A stretch of 64,000 bases of DNA from Arcticibacter sp045629565. GTDB taxonomy: Bacteria > Bacteroidota > Bacteroidia > Sphingobacteriales > Sphingobacteriaceae. Made by a program: the position numbers and the translations under genes. Below, one piece after another: positions 35,178 through 44,495 of the stretch; position 1 is the first letter of the stretch, and every line of letters begins with the position of its first letter. Location: assembly GCF_045629565.1 (NCBI RefSeq), contig NZ_JAZQRL010000027.1:4146-68145 (forward strand). Direction: 5' to 3'. The notes beneath the pieces are model-generated. The model was not told the DNA's origin. It saw only the letters and a program-made list of their open reading frames with translations, and searched no databases.

Positions 35178-36179
35178 TTAAGAGCCACAGGATTTTCTGA
35201 TCATGAGTTCAGTCTTCAATATGATGCTCGCAACAGCGCGGTCAGGCTTATTGATACGCTGAATTAAGAGTTCACATGACCGCTTACCAATCTCAAAGCC
35301 TGGCTGTCTTACCGCTGTTAAAGGTGGGTTTAACGAATTCGCCCAATACACATCATCAAAACCGACAATGGCCACATCCTCCGGGATACGCAGGCCCCGT
35401 CGGTTAATAGTGTCCAGCGCTCCCAACGTTATCAGGTTATTCGCAGTAAAGATTGCTGTAGGCGGATTCTCAAGCTCAAGAAGTCGCGCAGTCTGTTCTG
35501 CCCCGCTTTCATAGTCCGAATTACTGCTGACAATGATCTCTGGATCTATTTCGAGCTCATACTTTTTCATCGCTTCTTCATATCCTGCCATTCTTTCATG
35601 CGTGGTCGGCAGGAACGGTTTCCCGGTAACGTGTCCTATCCGCGTATGCCCCAAATTGATCAGATGCTGAACCGCATTAAATACCCCCTGTTGATTGTCC
35701 ACCTTTACCAGGTCTACGTCAACATCCTTCATCCCTCTGTCAATACAAACAATTGGAAAACCGTCTGTCATCAAAGCTTTTATGTACACGTTTTTTTCAT
35801 TAGATGGGGCCACAATGAACCCATCTACCGATTCAGACTTAAGAATATCTATATAGAGCTTCTCCTTCTTCTCATCCTGAGAGAAGTTTCCTATGATCAC
35901 AACCGAATTGTGTGCATACGCATATTCCTCAATCCCACGGATGACATCAACATAAAACGGGTTCTGGATATCAGGAATCAGCAGGCCGATAATCCTGCTG
36001 TTCGTTTTTGTCGAGCGTAAGCGCTGGGCTACCCTGTTAGGTGTGTAATTCAACTTTTTGATAGCTGCCAGTACTTTCTGCTTGGTGTCTTCTTTAACAA
36101 CCTCCTCAGAATTCAAAACTCTGGACACAGTTGCCACGGAGACACCCGCCATATCAGCTACATTTTTAAGACTCGACAT
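35178..36179 (-). CDS. LacI-family transcriptional regulator
   Basis: 333 aa. N-terminal helix-turn-helix and hinge: LKNVADMAGVSVATVSRVLNS and KLNYTPNRVAQRLRS, residues 3-57. Periplasmic-binding-protein-like sensor follows: IIGLLIPDIQNPFYVDVIRGI, VDGFIVAPS, FTANNLITLGALD, DVAIVGFDDVYWANSLNPPLTAVRQP. All standard parts present. It is encoded immediately upstream of operator O1 and the catabolic operon. The two matching operators in the window make it the likely repressor of both the catabolic and SusCD operons, released by a sugar or sugar-acid inducer. Confidence 0.93.
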   Translation of the reverse strand: MSSLKNVADMAGVSVATVSRVLNSEEVVKEDTKQKVLAAIKKLNYTPNRVAQRLRSTKTNSRIIGLLIPDIQNPFYVDVIRGIEEYAYAHNSVVIIGNFSQDEKKEKLYIDILKSESVDGFIVAPSNEKNVYIKALMTDGFPIVCIDRGMKDVDVDLVKVDNQQGVFNAVQHLINLGHTRIGHVTGKPFLPTTHERMAGYEEAMKKYELEIDPEIIVSSNSDYESGAEQTARLLELENPPTAIFTANNLITLGALDTINRRGLRIPEDVAIVGFDDVYWANSLNPPLTAVRQPGFEIGKRSCELLIQRINKPDRAVASIILKTELMIRKSCGS

Positions 36180-36207
36180 AGATTATGTAATAGGAATTGG
36201 TTAAATC

Positions 36208-36215
36208 CAAATGTA
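36208..36215 (-). promoter_or_regulatory. Possible -7 element for the LacI gene
   Basis: TACATTTG on the minus strand fits TAnnTTTG and sits 29 bp before the start codon at 36179. No convincing TTTG at -33 is found (ATTTAT region instead), so this is a weak call. No operator palindrome is present here, which suggests the regulator does not control itself from this site. Confidence 0.3.
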
Positions 36216-36265
36216 TTTCATTTTTATTATAAATGATAATGTCCGGCCTCCCTTAGTGAAAAAAT

Positions 36266-38107
36266 TTAAAGTCCTGCTGTTTTAAATGATGGAATAAAGA
36301 AAGTTGCCGTATCTATCTTTGCTTCGGCATCTGGGAGATCATACTTTTGATCCGTCGGAGTATCTGCGGTTGGAAAACGAGTGGTATCTCCTGTCCGGAA
36401 GGCAACCCTTGCTACATGCTCCAGTGGCGCGAAAAAAGTATTCTCCGACAGTTTTTCGCCGTTTACACTAACCGTATACATACGCGCATCTGCGTCAAGC
36501 TCCACAACAATATCATATTGTTTTCCAGGCTGATAGTTTAACAGGCTCTTGTTTCGGTAGCCTGCTTTTAATCGGAATGAACCTTGTTCATCGAATGAAA
36601 GACGGATCCCCGGCGTACCCTTCTTATCCTGGAACTCAATGTCCAGCAGCCCCCTGTCATTCTGCTGTGGAATCACCGAAAATGACGCACGAAGCCTTTT
36701 GGTTTCCGGGATCAGTCTGGTAGCCTTAGCATAGTCGAAAGGATCTGCGTCCATAAGGGCAAGGACCCGGGCGCCATGCTGCATCTTCTCCATCTTTACG
36801 GGCGCTCTCATGGGACTGTAAACATTCCACAAATCCAGCTCCCGCCCCTCGGTCAGCTCCGCAAAAACATCATCTGCATGGTTAGCCGGTGTATCTGTTA
36901 CCGGAAGGGGAACTGAAGATACCCATATATCCTCTTTATTTACACTATAGGTCAGCCACAGCTTATTGTCCGCCGGCGTTCCGTTGTTTTCCGAAATACC
37001 CCTTATGTACTGCGGTCCGTACGACTTATACTCCCCACCATACCGCATGGAAGTGATGTCTCCATGGACAAGCAAGAGATTGGTGTAGTCCAATCCATCC
37101 TCGCTGACGGAAACGGCGAGCGGCCATCTGAACTCTGATGGATTGTAAACCAGCGCAAATTTGCCGTCAGACGTACGTTGGCCCCAAATTTTCGCATTGC
37201 TGTTGACAAGCTTCGGAGCTCTAAGAGGCTGATATTCCCACGTTTTACCCTGATCCTTACTTATACTGGTTAATCCATTTTTCCATAGCCCCACTACTCT
37301 TGCATCTGGCAAGTGATAATAGCTAAATGCTTTGTACTCACCCTGGAGCTTGATAAGGGGATCCTCTTTATCTGATTCTTCAGCCCATTGCTGAACAACC
37401 AGATCGTTATTAAGAATCTCATTACAGGCTTCTACGAAACCTTTATCCTTGCTTGTCTTATAAAACGGATACTGAGAATTTTTTCCTGAAAATCCATGGT
37501 TGTACCGGATGAAATAAATGGGGCCAAATTTACCTCCCGGCAAAATTTCACGGATCACCCTTCCTATGCCGTCTCCGTCATTGGGTCCGTCCTTCGGAAA
37601 AAACGATATTCCATAGTAAGCCAGTGCGAAAAGTCTGCCCTTTTTGGAAGTATAAAAGCCCATGCGCTGGTGCATAACCGAATACAGGTCCTTTGCCACG
37701 TTATCCAAATCTGTTTTTTTTGTTCCATCGGGTACTTTGTAAGGTGGAAAGATGACGACAGGCTCAGACCATTTCTTACCATCTGCCGAGGTAAGCAGCA
37801 ATGTCTGGCCGGGCGGTACGTGTTCACCCACAGGGTTACTCAAATACTCCAGATAGAAAGTATTATTCCAATAAGCAAGCATTGGGGCGTGATTATAAGT
37901 CCAGTTCCGTCCGTTCTCCTTATCTGGATGCGAGCGATCTGCCCGCATCACCTGAAGATTGTGAACGCCCAATGCCATAGGCAACCGACCATCATGATAG
38001 TCTACATTGACCTTTTCGGCTCCAGAATACCTTAAAGTATCCTGGGCCTGCAGGCTAAGCCAGCACGGACATAAAGCCGCACATAAAATCATTTTAGCTG
38101 TGTTCAT
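36266..38107 (-). CDS. Secreted sialidase-fold (BNR-like beta-propeller) protein, putative carbohydrate-active enzyme
   Basis: 613 aa with a signal peptide ending at about LSLQAQD. Repeated propeller strands carry Asp-box-like signals: LLLTSADGKKWSEPVV, GFYTSKKGRLFAL, TSISKDQGKTWEYQPL, LAVSVSEDGLDYTNL. A C-terminal beta-sandwich region, about 440-610 (LRASFSVIPQQNDRG, IRLSFDEQGSFRLKAGY), looks like a laminin-G/concanavalin-type domain. Conserved-looking NHAPMLAYWNNTFYLEYLSNP in the first blade recalls propeller hydrolases or lyases such as GH145/PL42-type proteins, but I cannot confirm membership. Third gene of the SusCD operon, so it probably cleaves or captures the glycan whose acid sugar is catabolised next door. 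Confidence 0.7.
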   Translation of the reverse strand: MNTAKMILCAALCPCWLSLQAQDTLRYSGAEKVNVDYHDGRLPMALGVHNLQVMRADRSHPDKENGRNWTYNHAPMLAYWNNTFYLEYLSNPVGEHVPPGQTLLLTSADGKKWSEPVVIFPPYKVPDGTKKTDLDNVAKDLYSVMHQRMGFYTSKKGRLFALAYYGISFFPKDGPNDGDGIGRVIREILPGGKFGPIYFIRYNHGFSGKNSQYPFYKTSKDKGFVEACNEILNNDLVVQQWAEESDKEDPLIKLQGEYKAFSYYHLPDARVVGLWKNGLTSISKDQGKTWEYQPLRAPKLVNSNAKIWGQRTSDGKFALVYNPSEFRWPLAVSVSEDGLDYTNLLLVHGDITSMRYGGEYKSYGPQYIRGISENNGTPADNKLWLTYSVNKEDIWVSSVPLPVTDTPANHADDVFAELTEGRELDLWNVYSPMRAPVKMEKMQHGARVLALMDADPFDYAKATRLIPETKRLRASFSVIPQQNDRGLLDIEFQDKKGTPGIRLSFDEQGSFRLKAGYRNKSLLNYQPGKQYDIVVELDADARMYTVSVNGEKLSENTFFAPLEHVARVAFRTGDTTRFPTADTPTDQKYDLPDAEAKIDTATFFIPSFKTAGL

Positions 38108-38116
38108 CGTTTTGAT

Positions 38117-39532
38117 TTAGTTGTATCCCGGATTTTGAGTTATGGCATTGTTCTGAATCCGGACATTATCAGGTACCGGCAGCAACAATTTTTCGGGGGT
38201 TACATTCTTCCCTTTAGCCGTAAGTACAGGGACTGCCCTTTCCGTTCTCTTGAGATCGAACCAGCGGTGAAACTCAATAGCCAGTTCCACTCTCCTCTCA
38301 TGCTCTATTGCCAGATTAAGACTTGGATACAATGCGGATGGATAATCCGGAGTTCCATATAGTGGAAGACCGGCGCGGGCTCTCACCTCATTCAGATACT
38401 GCGGATCCTCTGTTGCTTCTGAGAGCATTAAAAGCACATCGGCATACCGGTAAACCATGAAGTTGTTATTGGCAAGAACGGTATTGCTCACCTTTGGCCC
38501 CGAAAGATCAGTCCACTTGATAGGATACTTCTGACTTTGGAACACTGCCCCATTCTGAAACCCAAGGGCAATACTTGCCTCTCGTCTGGGATCGCCAGGC
38601 TCGTATTCATTATACAGATCGTCTGATATCTGGTTCATACCTACCCCGTCAAAACCCAATAAATTAACGTTCGGATAATACGTCCTGTAATATTTACTGA
38701 ACGTGCCGTTCGAAATACTACCGCCACCTACATATTGAATTTCAAAAATCGACTCTTTTGTATTTTTCACCGAAGGACCGAACACAGAAGCATATGTACT
38801 TAACAGACCATACTGGCTGTCATTATACACATTCATAAGTGCAGCTGCGGCTTTGGTTTTATCTTTAAGTGTCAGATACACCTCTCCAAGAGCCGTATAC
38901 GCCGCACCTTTTGTTGCCCGGCCAACTGCTGTTTGGGGTAATTTATCTGCCGCAAATTGCAGATCCGTTAAGATTTGGTTATAAACTTCCGCCTGAGGAC
39001 TGCGAAGCGTTGCATATGTTTCCGGCACAGTTAACGGCTTCGTAACCAATGGAACATCTCCCCATAGCCTCACCATATTAAAGTAATATAAACCTCTTAA
39101 AAAAGACATCTGCGCTTTGACCTGATCTTTATATGACGCGTCAAGACTGGACTGATCAACCTTTTCGATGACGATATTCAAATTATACATCGCCCGGTAG
39201 AAGGTCTGCCAGAAACTGTATACCAAGGTGTTATTCGTTTTCAAATTATAATCCTTGAATGCAAACTTGTCGGTCTGGTTTCCCGCAATGATATACAACG
39301 TAGTATTATCACCCATCATTTCGGAAGTATATGAAATCGGGCCTTCCGGATCATAAACTGAATATAAAGTCGAATATGCAGCGTTAACGGCCAGATCGAT
39401 ATCTTCACGCGTGTTATAAAAGTTGTCAGCGTTCGTATTAGATGCCGGAGCAAGGTCAAGGAACGACTCTTTGCAACCCGAAAGTGCCACCGGTAGAAGC
39501 AGCGCCAGCAATAATTTATGTAATTTATTCAT
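38117..39532 (-). CDS. SusD/RagB-family glycan-binding lipoprotein
   Basis: 471 aa, signal peptide with lipobox ALSGC. SusD landmarks: ESFLDLAPASNTNADNFY at the mature N terminus, LRGLYYFNMVRLWGDVPLVTKPL, TPR-like AAYTALGEVYLTLKDKTKAAAAL, VYRYADVLLMLSEA, and the C-terminal ELAIEFHRWFDLKRTERA and LLLPVPDNVRIQNN..QNPGY. It sits on the SusC barrel as a lid at the cell surface. Encoded directly after susC and before the propeller protein. Confidence 0.93.
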   Translation of the reverse strand: MNKLHKLLLALLLPVALSGCKESFLDLAPASNTNADNFYNTREDIDLAVNAAYSTLYSVYDPEGPISYTSEMMGDNTTLYIIAGNQTDKFAFKDYNLKTNNTLVYSFWQTFYRAMYNLNIVIEKVDQSSLDASYKDQVKAQMSFLRGLYYFNMVRLWGDVPLVTKPLTVPETYATLRSPQAEVYNQILTDLQFAADKLPQTAVGRATKGAAYTALGEVYLTLKDKTKAAAALMNVYNDSQYGLLSTYASVFGPSVKNTKESIFEIQYVGGGSISNGTFSKYYRTYYPNVNLLGFDGVGMNQISDDLYNEYEPGDPRREASIALGFQNGAVFQSQKYPIKWTDLSGPKVSNTVLANNNFMVYRYADVLLMLSEATEDPQYLNEVRARAGLPLYGTPDYPSALYPSLNLAIEHERRVELAIEFHRWFDLKRTERAVPVLTAKGKNVTPEKLLLPVPDNVRIQNNAITQNPGYN

Positions 39533-39579
39533 GATTCTTTTTTTCTTAAGTACTCAAATTAAACCGAGAGAGAGAGCCA

Positions 39580-42500
39580 CTAAAAACCGGCTTTAATACC
39601 GAAAGTGATTACCCGTGGTACTGGATAGGACCCATAGTCCATACCAACCATTGCTCCGGAGGGCATACTTGACGATACCGTCCCCGCATTGGCGGATGTG
39701 CCGTCCGGAGAATATGAGGTAGCCGCATAAGTAGTATTTTCCGGATCATAACCTGTGTACTTGCTAAACAAGGCTACGTTATCGGCATTCACATAAACCC
39801 GCAGACTTTTCGCAGGGGTGGCCTTCAACAATTTTGGCGACAAAGCATAAGAAAGGGTGATGTTCTTCACTCTTAAATACGAAGCATCTTCGACCCACAA
39901 CGTGGAGAACGCAGATTGAAAGGCCTTCCTTACCATCGTAGGTCTCGGATTTACGCCATCTCCTGGCTCCGCTTCAGACTTATAGAAGTTGCTTGCACCT
40001 GCAAATAAATTACGCCCGCTATTCCAGTATCCGAGGAACCGGTAATTTTGATTGACGATCTCCCCGCCGTACGTGCCCTGCAACATAAACGATAATTCGA
40101 AACCTTTAAATGAAAAAGTATTGATGATACCCGCGGTAAAATCCGGCTGATAGTTTCCGATAACCGAGCGGTCATCTGTCGAGATGATGCCATCCCCATT
40201 AACGTCTTTGATTACAGGATCTCCGGGGACGGTACTTGCTTCATGAACACTATTGTCTATTTCTGCCTGGTTCCTGTACACACCAGTGAACGTGTAACCG
40301 AAGAAGTTCGATATGGGCTGACCTACTTCTGTCTTAACAGTCGTTTCGTTATCAGTAAAATAAATCGGTGCATTATTTACTCCAAGTTGAAGAACTTTAT
40401 TCCGGTTCCTGGAAAAATTGAAATCAGTACTCCACTTAAATTCTCCAGTCAGATTTTTTGTGCTGATATTAAGCTCTACACCGCGATTCCTCATCTTACC
40501 GATATTGGTTAACTGAGTTGCGAATCCTGAAATATCCGGTATCGGAACATTAAGAAGCATGTCTTTAGTGATGGAATTATAATATTCGGCCGATATATTA
40601 ATTCTGTTCGCAAGAAGTCCCAAATCAACTCCCAGGTTAAATTGGGTGGTTTTTTCCCATCTCAGATCCGGGTTATTCAAATTCAGTGTAATCAAACCGT
40701 TCGTGAGTGTATTACCCTGCCCATAATTGCTGGCACCCAGTAAACTGGTTGGACCGTAATTCGGAATCTGGTTATTCCCTGCCACACCATAGCTGGCGCG
40801 AAGCTTGAGTAGTGATACGGGCTTCACATCAGACAAAAAGGACTCGTCCGAAACAATCCATCCAGCGGACACAGATGGGAAATATCCCCATTTGTTATTG
40901 CTGCCAAACCTTGAACTTCCGTCGCGACGAATAGTTGAGGTTAAGTAATAGCGATTCTTAAAGTTATAATTTAGTCTTGCCAGATAGCTGATCATAGACC
41001 ACTCGGAAAGTGTGGATGTTCCAGAAGTTACTGTTCCTGCATTCTGGGTTTGGACGAGGTCATTAGGATAGTTTGTAGCGGTAGATGAATGAAACTGATC
41101 CTGTTGCTTCTGGGCAGTGTATCCTGCCAGTAAATTAAAAGAATGATCATTTAACTGTTTGGTGTAGTTCAACGTATTCTCTGTTAACCAGTTGATCATG
41201 TAACCGCTCGACTCGGTACCCGTGGAGGCGGGCAGAGACTGATTGAACCCGTAGCCCTGGTTCTTCTTCAGAAAGTAGTTGTAACGGTTGTTCCCCAGGT
41301 TCCCGTTAACCGTGGTACGAAATTTAAGCCCGTCTATGATATTATATTCTGCATATGCTATGGCCAATGTGTTAAACGCTTTATTTTGCTTATCTGTAAA
41401 GCGGGTTGTCGCATATGGATGCCAGAGATTTACCGGATTATATTGTAAATACCGGTTCCACACGGAGTTGGGATCTACGATACCCAGATTGCCGTTCTCG
41501 TTGTAAAGTGGAAATACAGGATCACTCTGAAGTGCCAGACTGATAACGTCGCTCTTTCCCTTAGTCCCGTCGGTACGATCATATATACCTGTAAAGCTAA
41601 GATTCAAACCCAGTGTAATCTTCTTCGATACCTCCTGCTTGATGTTCGAGCGCAAAGACAGACGTTTATAATAATTGTTGTCCAAAATAGCGTCCTGATC
41701 CAGATAAGACCCCGAAAACAGGTATTGAGTTTTCTCGGTACCACCGGAAGCTGAAAGCTGGGCGCTTTTCATCGGTGCAACCCGATACATCACATCCTGC
41801 CAGTCTGTTCCCTTACCGAAAGAACCGGGGTCGGTGATAAACTCTTCCGGAATCTTATAGGTGGAAGCGTTTCCCCTGGCACTATTAGGATCTGATGCGC
41901 TCCTCCCACCTCCAAGGTCAACCCAGGAGTTGTTCTTTGCGGTAACGTAGTATTGAATCCATTGCTGGGCGTCCATCATATCCACTTTTCTGATCACTTC
42001 CTGTGTACCGTACTCAACATTCGCATTGATGGACGTCTGTCCTACTTTACCCAATTTAGTAGTCACCAGGATAACCCCACTTGCTCCACGCGATCCATAA
42101 ATGGCTGCAGACGACGCATCCTTCAACACTTCTACCGATTCAATATCCTGCGAATTGATCATATTCAAATTGAAGTTCTCCAGTGGCACCCCATCTACTA
42201 CGAACAATGGATTTGTACCTGCGGTTATCGAACTAACCCCCCGAACCCGGATGATAGGAGCAACGCCCGGAGCACCCTGCCCCTGGTTAATTGATACACC
42301 GGCAACCTGTCCGGCCAATGATTGCGCAACATTTGTATATGATCTGTCCTTAATCTTTTCGAAACCGATTGACGCTACCGAACCTGTAACTGACTTCTTT
42401 GACTGTGTGCCATAACCGACAACGACTACCTCATTCAGTGCTTTAACATCTTCGCTTAGCCTGACATTAATGTTGCTGCGGTTGTTCACAGGAATCTCCA

Positions 42501-42867
42501 TTGTTCCAAAGCCCATATAACTGAAGATCAAGGTTGCTCCGGATGGGACCGTCAGCGAATAATGGCCGTTTGTATCTGTACTGGTGCCTATACTGGTACC
42601 TTTAACTTTGACACTGACCCCCGGCAGACTAACGCCCTCACCATCGGTCACTTTGCCGCTTACCCTGATATCTGCCTGGGAAGCCGTTATAAGATTTGGA
42701 GTTAAAGTTTTAGCAAGCGCATTGGAATGAGAAAACAAGGCTGAGGTCATCACACATGCAAGCAGTAGTTTGTGACCTGTTCTTCCGATGAATTGACTCT
42801 TGATATAAGTTTCAATCGAAGCCTCATGCTTTCGGTACTTAACAACAGAGCGGGAGAAAATATCCAT
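39580..42867 (-). CDS. SusC/RagA-family TonB-dependent transporter
   Basis: 1095 aa from ATG 42867; a start at 42927 would add 20 residues of no signal-peptide character. After an N-terminal signal region comes the carboxypeptidase-regulatory-like domain ISGKV-type (VSGKVTDGEGVSLPGVSVKVKGT), then the TonB-box region LNEVVVVGYGTQ, plug domain (VAGVSINQGQGAPG, VLKDASSAAIYGSRGASGVILVTT) and a long barrel ending FGIKAGF. There is no STN domain, so it is not of the sigma/anti-sigma type; control is probably by the LacI operator O2 about 230 bp upstream. Carries the oligosaccharide into the periplasm. Confidence 0.93.
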   Translation of the reverse strand: MDIFSRSVVKYRKHEASIETYIKSQFIGRTGHKLLLACVMTSALFSHSNALAKTLTPNLITASQADIRVSGKVTDGEGVSLPGVSVKVKGTSIGTSTDTNGHYSLTVPSGATLIFSYMGFGTMEIPVNNRSNINVRLSEDVKALNEVVVVGYGTQSKKSVTGSVASIGFEKIKDRSYTNVAQSLAGQVAGVSINQGQGAPGVAPIIRVRGVSSITAGTNPLFVVDGVPLENFNLNMINSQDIESVEVLKDASSAAIYGSRGASGVILVTTKLGKVGQTSINANVEYGTQEVIRKVDMMDAQQWIQYYVTAKNNSWVDLGGGRSASDPNSARGNASTYKIPEEFITDPGSFGKGTDWQDVMYRVAPMKSAQLSASGGTEKTQYLFSGSYLDQDAILDNNYYKRLSLRSNIKQEVSKKITLGLNLSFTGIYDRTDGTKGKSDVISLALQSDPVFPLYNENGNLGIVDPNSVWNRYLQYNPVNLWHPYATTRFTDKQNKAFNTLAIAYAEYNIIDGLKFRTTVNGNLGNNRYNYFLKKNQGYGFNQSLPASTGTESSGYMINWLTENTLNYTKQLNDHSFNLLAGYTAQKQQDQFHSSTATNYPNDLVQTQNAGTVTSGTSTLSEWSMISYLARLNYNFKNRYYLTSTIRRDGSSRFGSNNKWGYFPSVSAGWIVSDESFLSDVKPVSLLKLRASYGVAGNNQIPNYGPTSLLGASNYGQGNTLTNGLITLNLNNPDLRWEKTTQFNLGVDLGLLANRINISAEYYNSITKDMLLNVPIPDISGFATQLTNIGKMRNRGVELNISTKNLTGEFKWSTDFNFSRNRNKVLQLGVNNAPIYFTDNETTVKTEVGQPISNFFGYTFTGVYRNQAEIDNSVHEASTVPGDPVIKDVNGDGIISTDDRSVIGNYQPDFTAGIINTFSFKGFELSFMLQGTYGGEIVNQNYRFLGYWNSGRNLFAGASNFYKSEAEPGDGVNPRPTMVRKAFQSAFSTLWVEDASYLRVKNITLSYALSPKLLKATPAKSLRVYVNADNVALFSKYTGYDPENTTYAATSYSPDGTSANAGTVSSSMPSGAMVGMDYGSYPVPRVITFGIKAGF

Positions 42868-43096
42868 TTCGATAAATTTTAATTGAGAAATATGAAAATT
42901 CAGACAAATGATATCCATACCGTTCATCAGTCTGGGATGCCGGCGAGGAATGGAACATATGAAATCTGCTTACCTGGAATCGCTGTAAGACAAGCAGCGA
43001 AAATTATGACTTCGTTATCATTTTATGACTTGGTTAGCCCGATCAAACTCAGGAGAGGTTAATAATTTGGTTAATTAATAATTGGTCAGCTGATGA

Positions 43097-43114
43097 AATG
43101 TAAACGATTACATT
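43097..43114. promoter_or_regulatory. LacI-family operator O2, upstream of the SusC operon
   Basis: AATGTAAACGATTACATT differs from O1 at one of 18 positions. TACATTTC on the minus strand overlaps its left arm in the same register as the O1 -7 element, with the last base changed. A -33 element at normal spacing is not seen, so the promoter itself is uncertain. Confidence 0.8.
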
Positions 43115-43201
43115 GCAAGGTAAAAGTTATTTATGAACTTTGCAAATATTGCAGGAGCAATTTTATATTATATGTGTTACAACGTTCGGAGGCACGAAAA
43201 C

Positions 43202-43225
43202 AAAAAAAGAGCCCGGGGGCTCTTT
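43202..43225 (-). terminator. Terminator after the SPW-repeat gene
   Basis: AAAGAGCCC pairs with GGGCTCTTT (43206-43214 and 43217-43225); on the minus strand a run of seven T follows. It lies about 25 bp after the stop of the SPW gene and shields the SusC promoter region. Confidence 0.8.
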
Positions 43226-43249
43226 AAATCTGGTGTTTATAAATCGGCA

Positions 43250-43630
43250 CTAAGCATGATGCATGCCGCCATGCCCAAATGAATGCTGCGATGTTCTCTG
43301 CGTGCAAAGAGCCGCGCCAATTTCCAGTATACCTAAAATCAGATGCGGAAGATATACCTGATCGTTGAACCCCAAAAGCCAGGGAGAAGCCGCAAGGAAC
43401 AGGCCTGCAATCAGGTCCATGGTCAAATGGGTACCCATTGATAAGGCCTTCATAGCGCCGCCCTCATAGTCAGTAACCAGCGACATCACAAGCATCAGTA
43501 CACCGACAGCGACAGCACACCATTTGGCCGCTCCTACATCCGAAAATCCAAATAGCCACGGTGAGGCGATCAATAACACACCCATCACGTAGTCCAGTAC
43601 AGCATGGGTTTTTCTCGTTATAAACTTCAT
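43250..43630 (-). CDS. SPW-repeat membrane protein
   Basis: 126 aa with four hydrophobic helices in two matching halves. Each half holds the SPW signature: LIASPWLFGFSD near residue 22 and LAASPWLLGFND near residue 80. Helices end in a His-rich tail (QHSFGHGGMHHA). SPW proteins are small inner-membrane proteins of unknown function, often near stress genes. Single gene, followed by its own terminator. Confidence 0.85.
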   Translation of the reverse strand: MKFITRKTHAVLDYVMGVLLIASPWLFGFSDVGAAKWCAVAVGVLMLVMSLVTDYEGGAMKALSMGTHLTMDLIAGLFLAASPWLLGFNDQVYLPHLILGILEIGAALCTQRTSQHSFGHGGMHHA

Positions 43631-43724
43631 AACAAATAGATTAAGTTAAACATAGGTTTTCTACTTAAACCATTCAAAGGATATGCCAAAAGGCGCTTTG
43701 TGCATTTAACCAGAGTATACAACT

Positions 43725-44495
43725 TTATTTCACAACCCGGTCATTTAAACTCTTGAGGTTACCTATCGCATTGCCCATGGTATTATTGAAATAGGCAAAA
43801 ACGTCCCTCCCATCCGCTAACCACCCATTGATGTATTCCGCATACTCATCAAGAACATCATCCGGATAACTTCCCCTGTAACCTTTCTCAGGACCATGAA
43901 AGCGCAGGTACACAAAGTCCTGTTCCGGCTCACGAAACGGTGAGGCCGAATGAGCCATATCATGCATCACCAGGACAATACCCGACTCGTACAGCAAATC
44001 ATACACTTCTTCTTTATACCATGATGGGTGTCTGAATTCTACCGCGATCCGCCAGGGAAGGTCTGCCGTTGCGTCTTTGAGATTAACCAAAAGAGCCTGC
44101 AACTGTCTGATGAGATCAACACCCGCACCCGGCGGAAACTGCACCAGCACACATCCCCGTTTTTCAGCCGCACTATCAACTACCTGAAAGAATCGAAACA
44201 CGTCCTCCGGCTCGAAAATCAGGCCCTTGTTATGCGTTATTTCCTTCCAAAGTTTGAACGTAAACCTGAAGTTATCCGGCACCATATCCGCCCATTTGCT
44301 TACCGTTGCCGGCATCGGAAGCTTATAAAAGGAACTATTGATCTCTACGCTGCTAAAAAGTGACCCATAATAGCATAACCTGCTTTTATCCTGATAATCT
44401 GGCGGAAAGTGCTGCTTATTAGGTACAGGGAGAACGACGTTACTCGTCCCCGAATAAAACCGGCCTCTTGCTTGTGATAACACCCGACCGTCCAT
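43725..44495 (-). CDS. DUF72 (YecE-like) protein
   Basis: 256 aa. DUF72 TIM-barrel landmarks: RFYSGTSNVV, YGSLFSSVEINSSFYKLPMPATVSKWAD, FRFTFKLWKEITHNKGL, GCVLVQFPPG, RIAVEFRHPSWY, VYLRFHGPEKGYRGSYPDD and DVFAYFNNTMGNAIGNL. Function unknown; the fold resembles sugar isomerase/endonuclease IV barrels. Its start codon overlaps the ligD stop by one base (TAATG), so it is translated together with the DNA ligase and may share its role in DNA maintenance. Confidence 0.88.
   Translation of the reverse strand: MDGRVLSQARGRFYSGTSNVVLPVPNKQHFPPDYQDKSRLCYYGSLFSSVEINSSFYKLPMPATVSKWADMVPDNFRFTFKLWKEITHNKGLIFEPEDVFRFFQVVDSAAEKRGCVLVQFPPGAGVDLIRQLQALLVNLKDATADLPWRIAVEFRHPSWYKEEVYDLLYESGIVLVMHDMAHSASPFREPEQDFVYLRFHGPEKGYRGSYPDDVLDEYAEYINGWLADGRDVFAYFNNTMGNAIGNLKSLNDRVVK

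Larger units (their letters stand above)
42868..43249. other. Upstream region of the SusC operon
   Basis: 382 bp without a gene. It contains operator O2 (43097-43114) and, on its right, the terminator of the SPW gene. The stretch from 42868 to 43090 should be the 5' leader of the susC message; no clear secondary structure was recognised by eye. Confidence 0.4.

Noticed and set aside
37496..38035. 179-residue plus-strand frame opposite the propeller gene
   Set aside because: Antisense to a gene with signal peptide and clear domain pattern; translation has no recognisable features.
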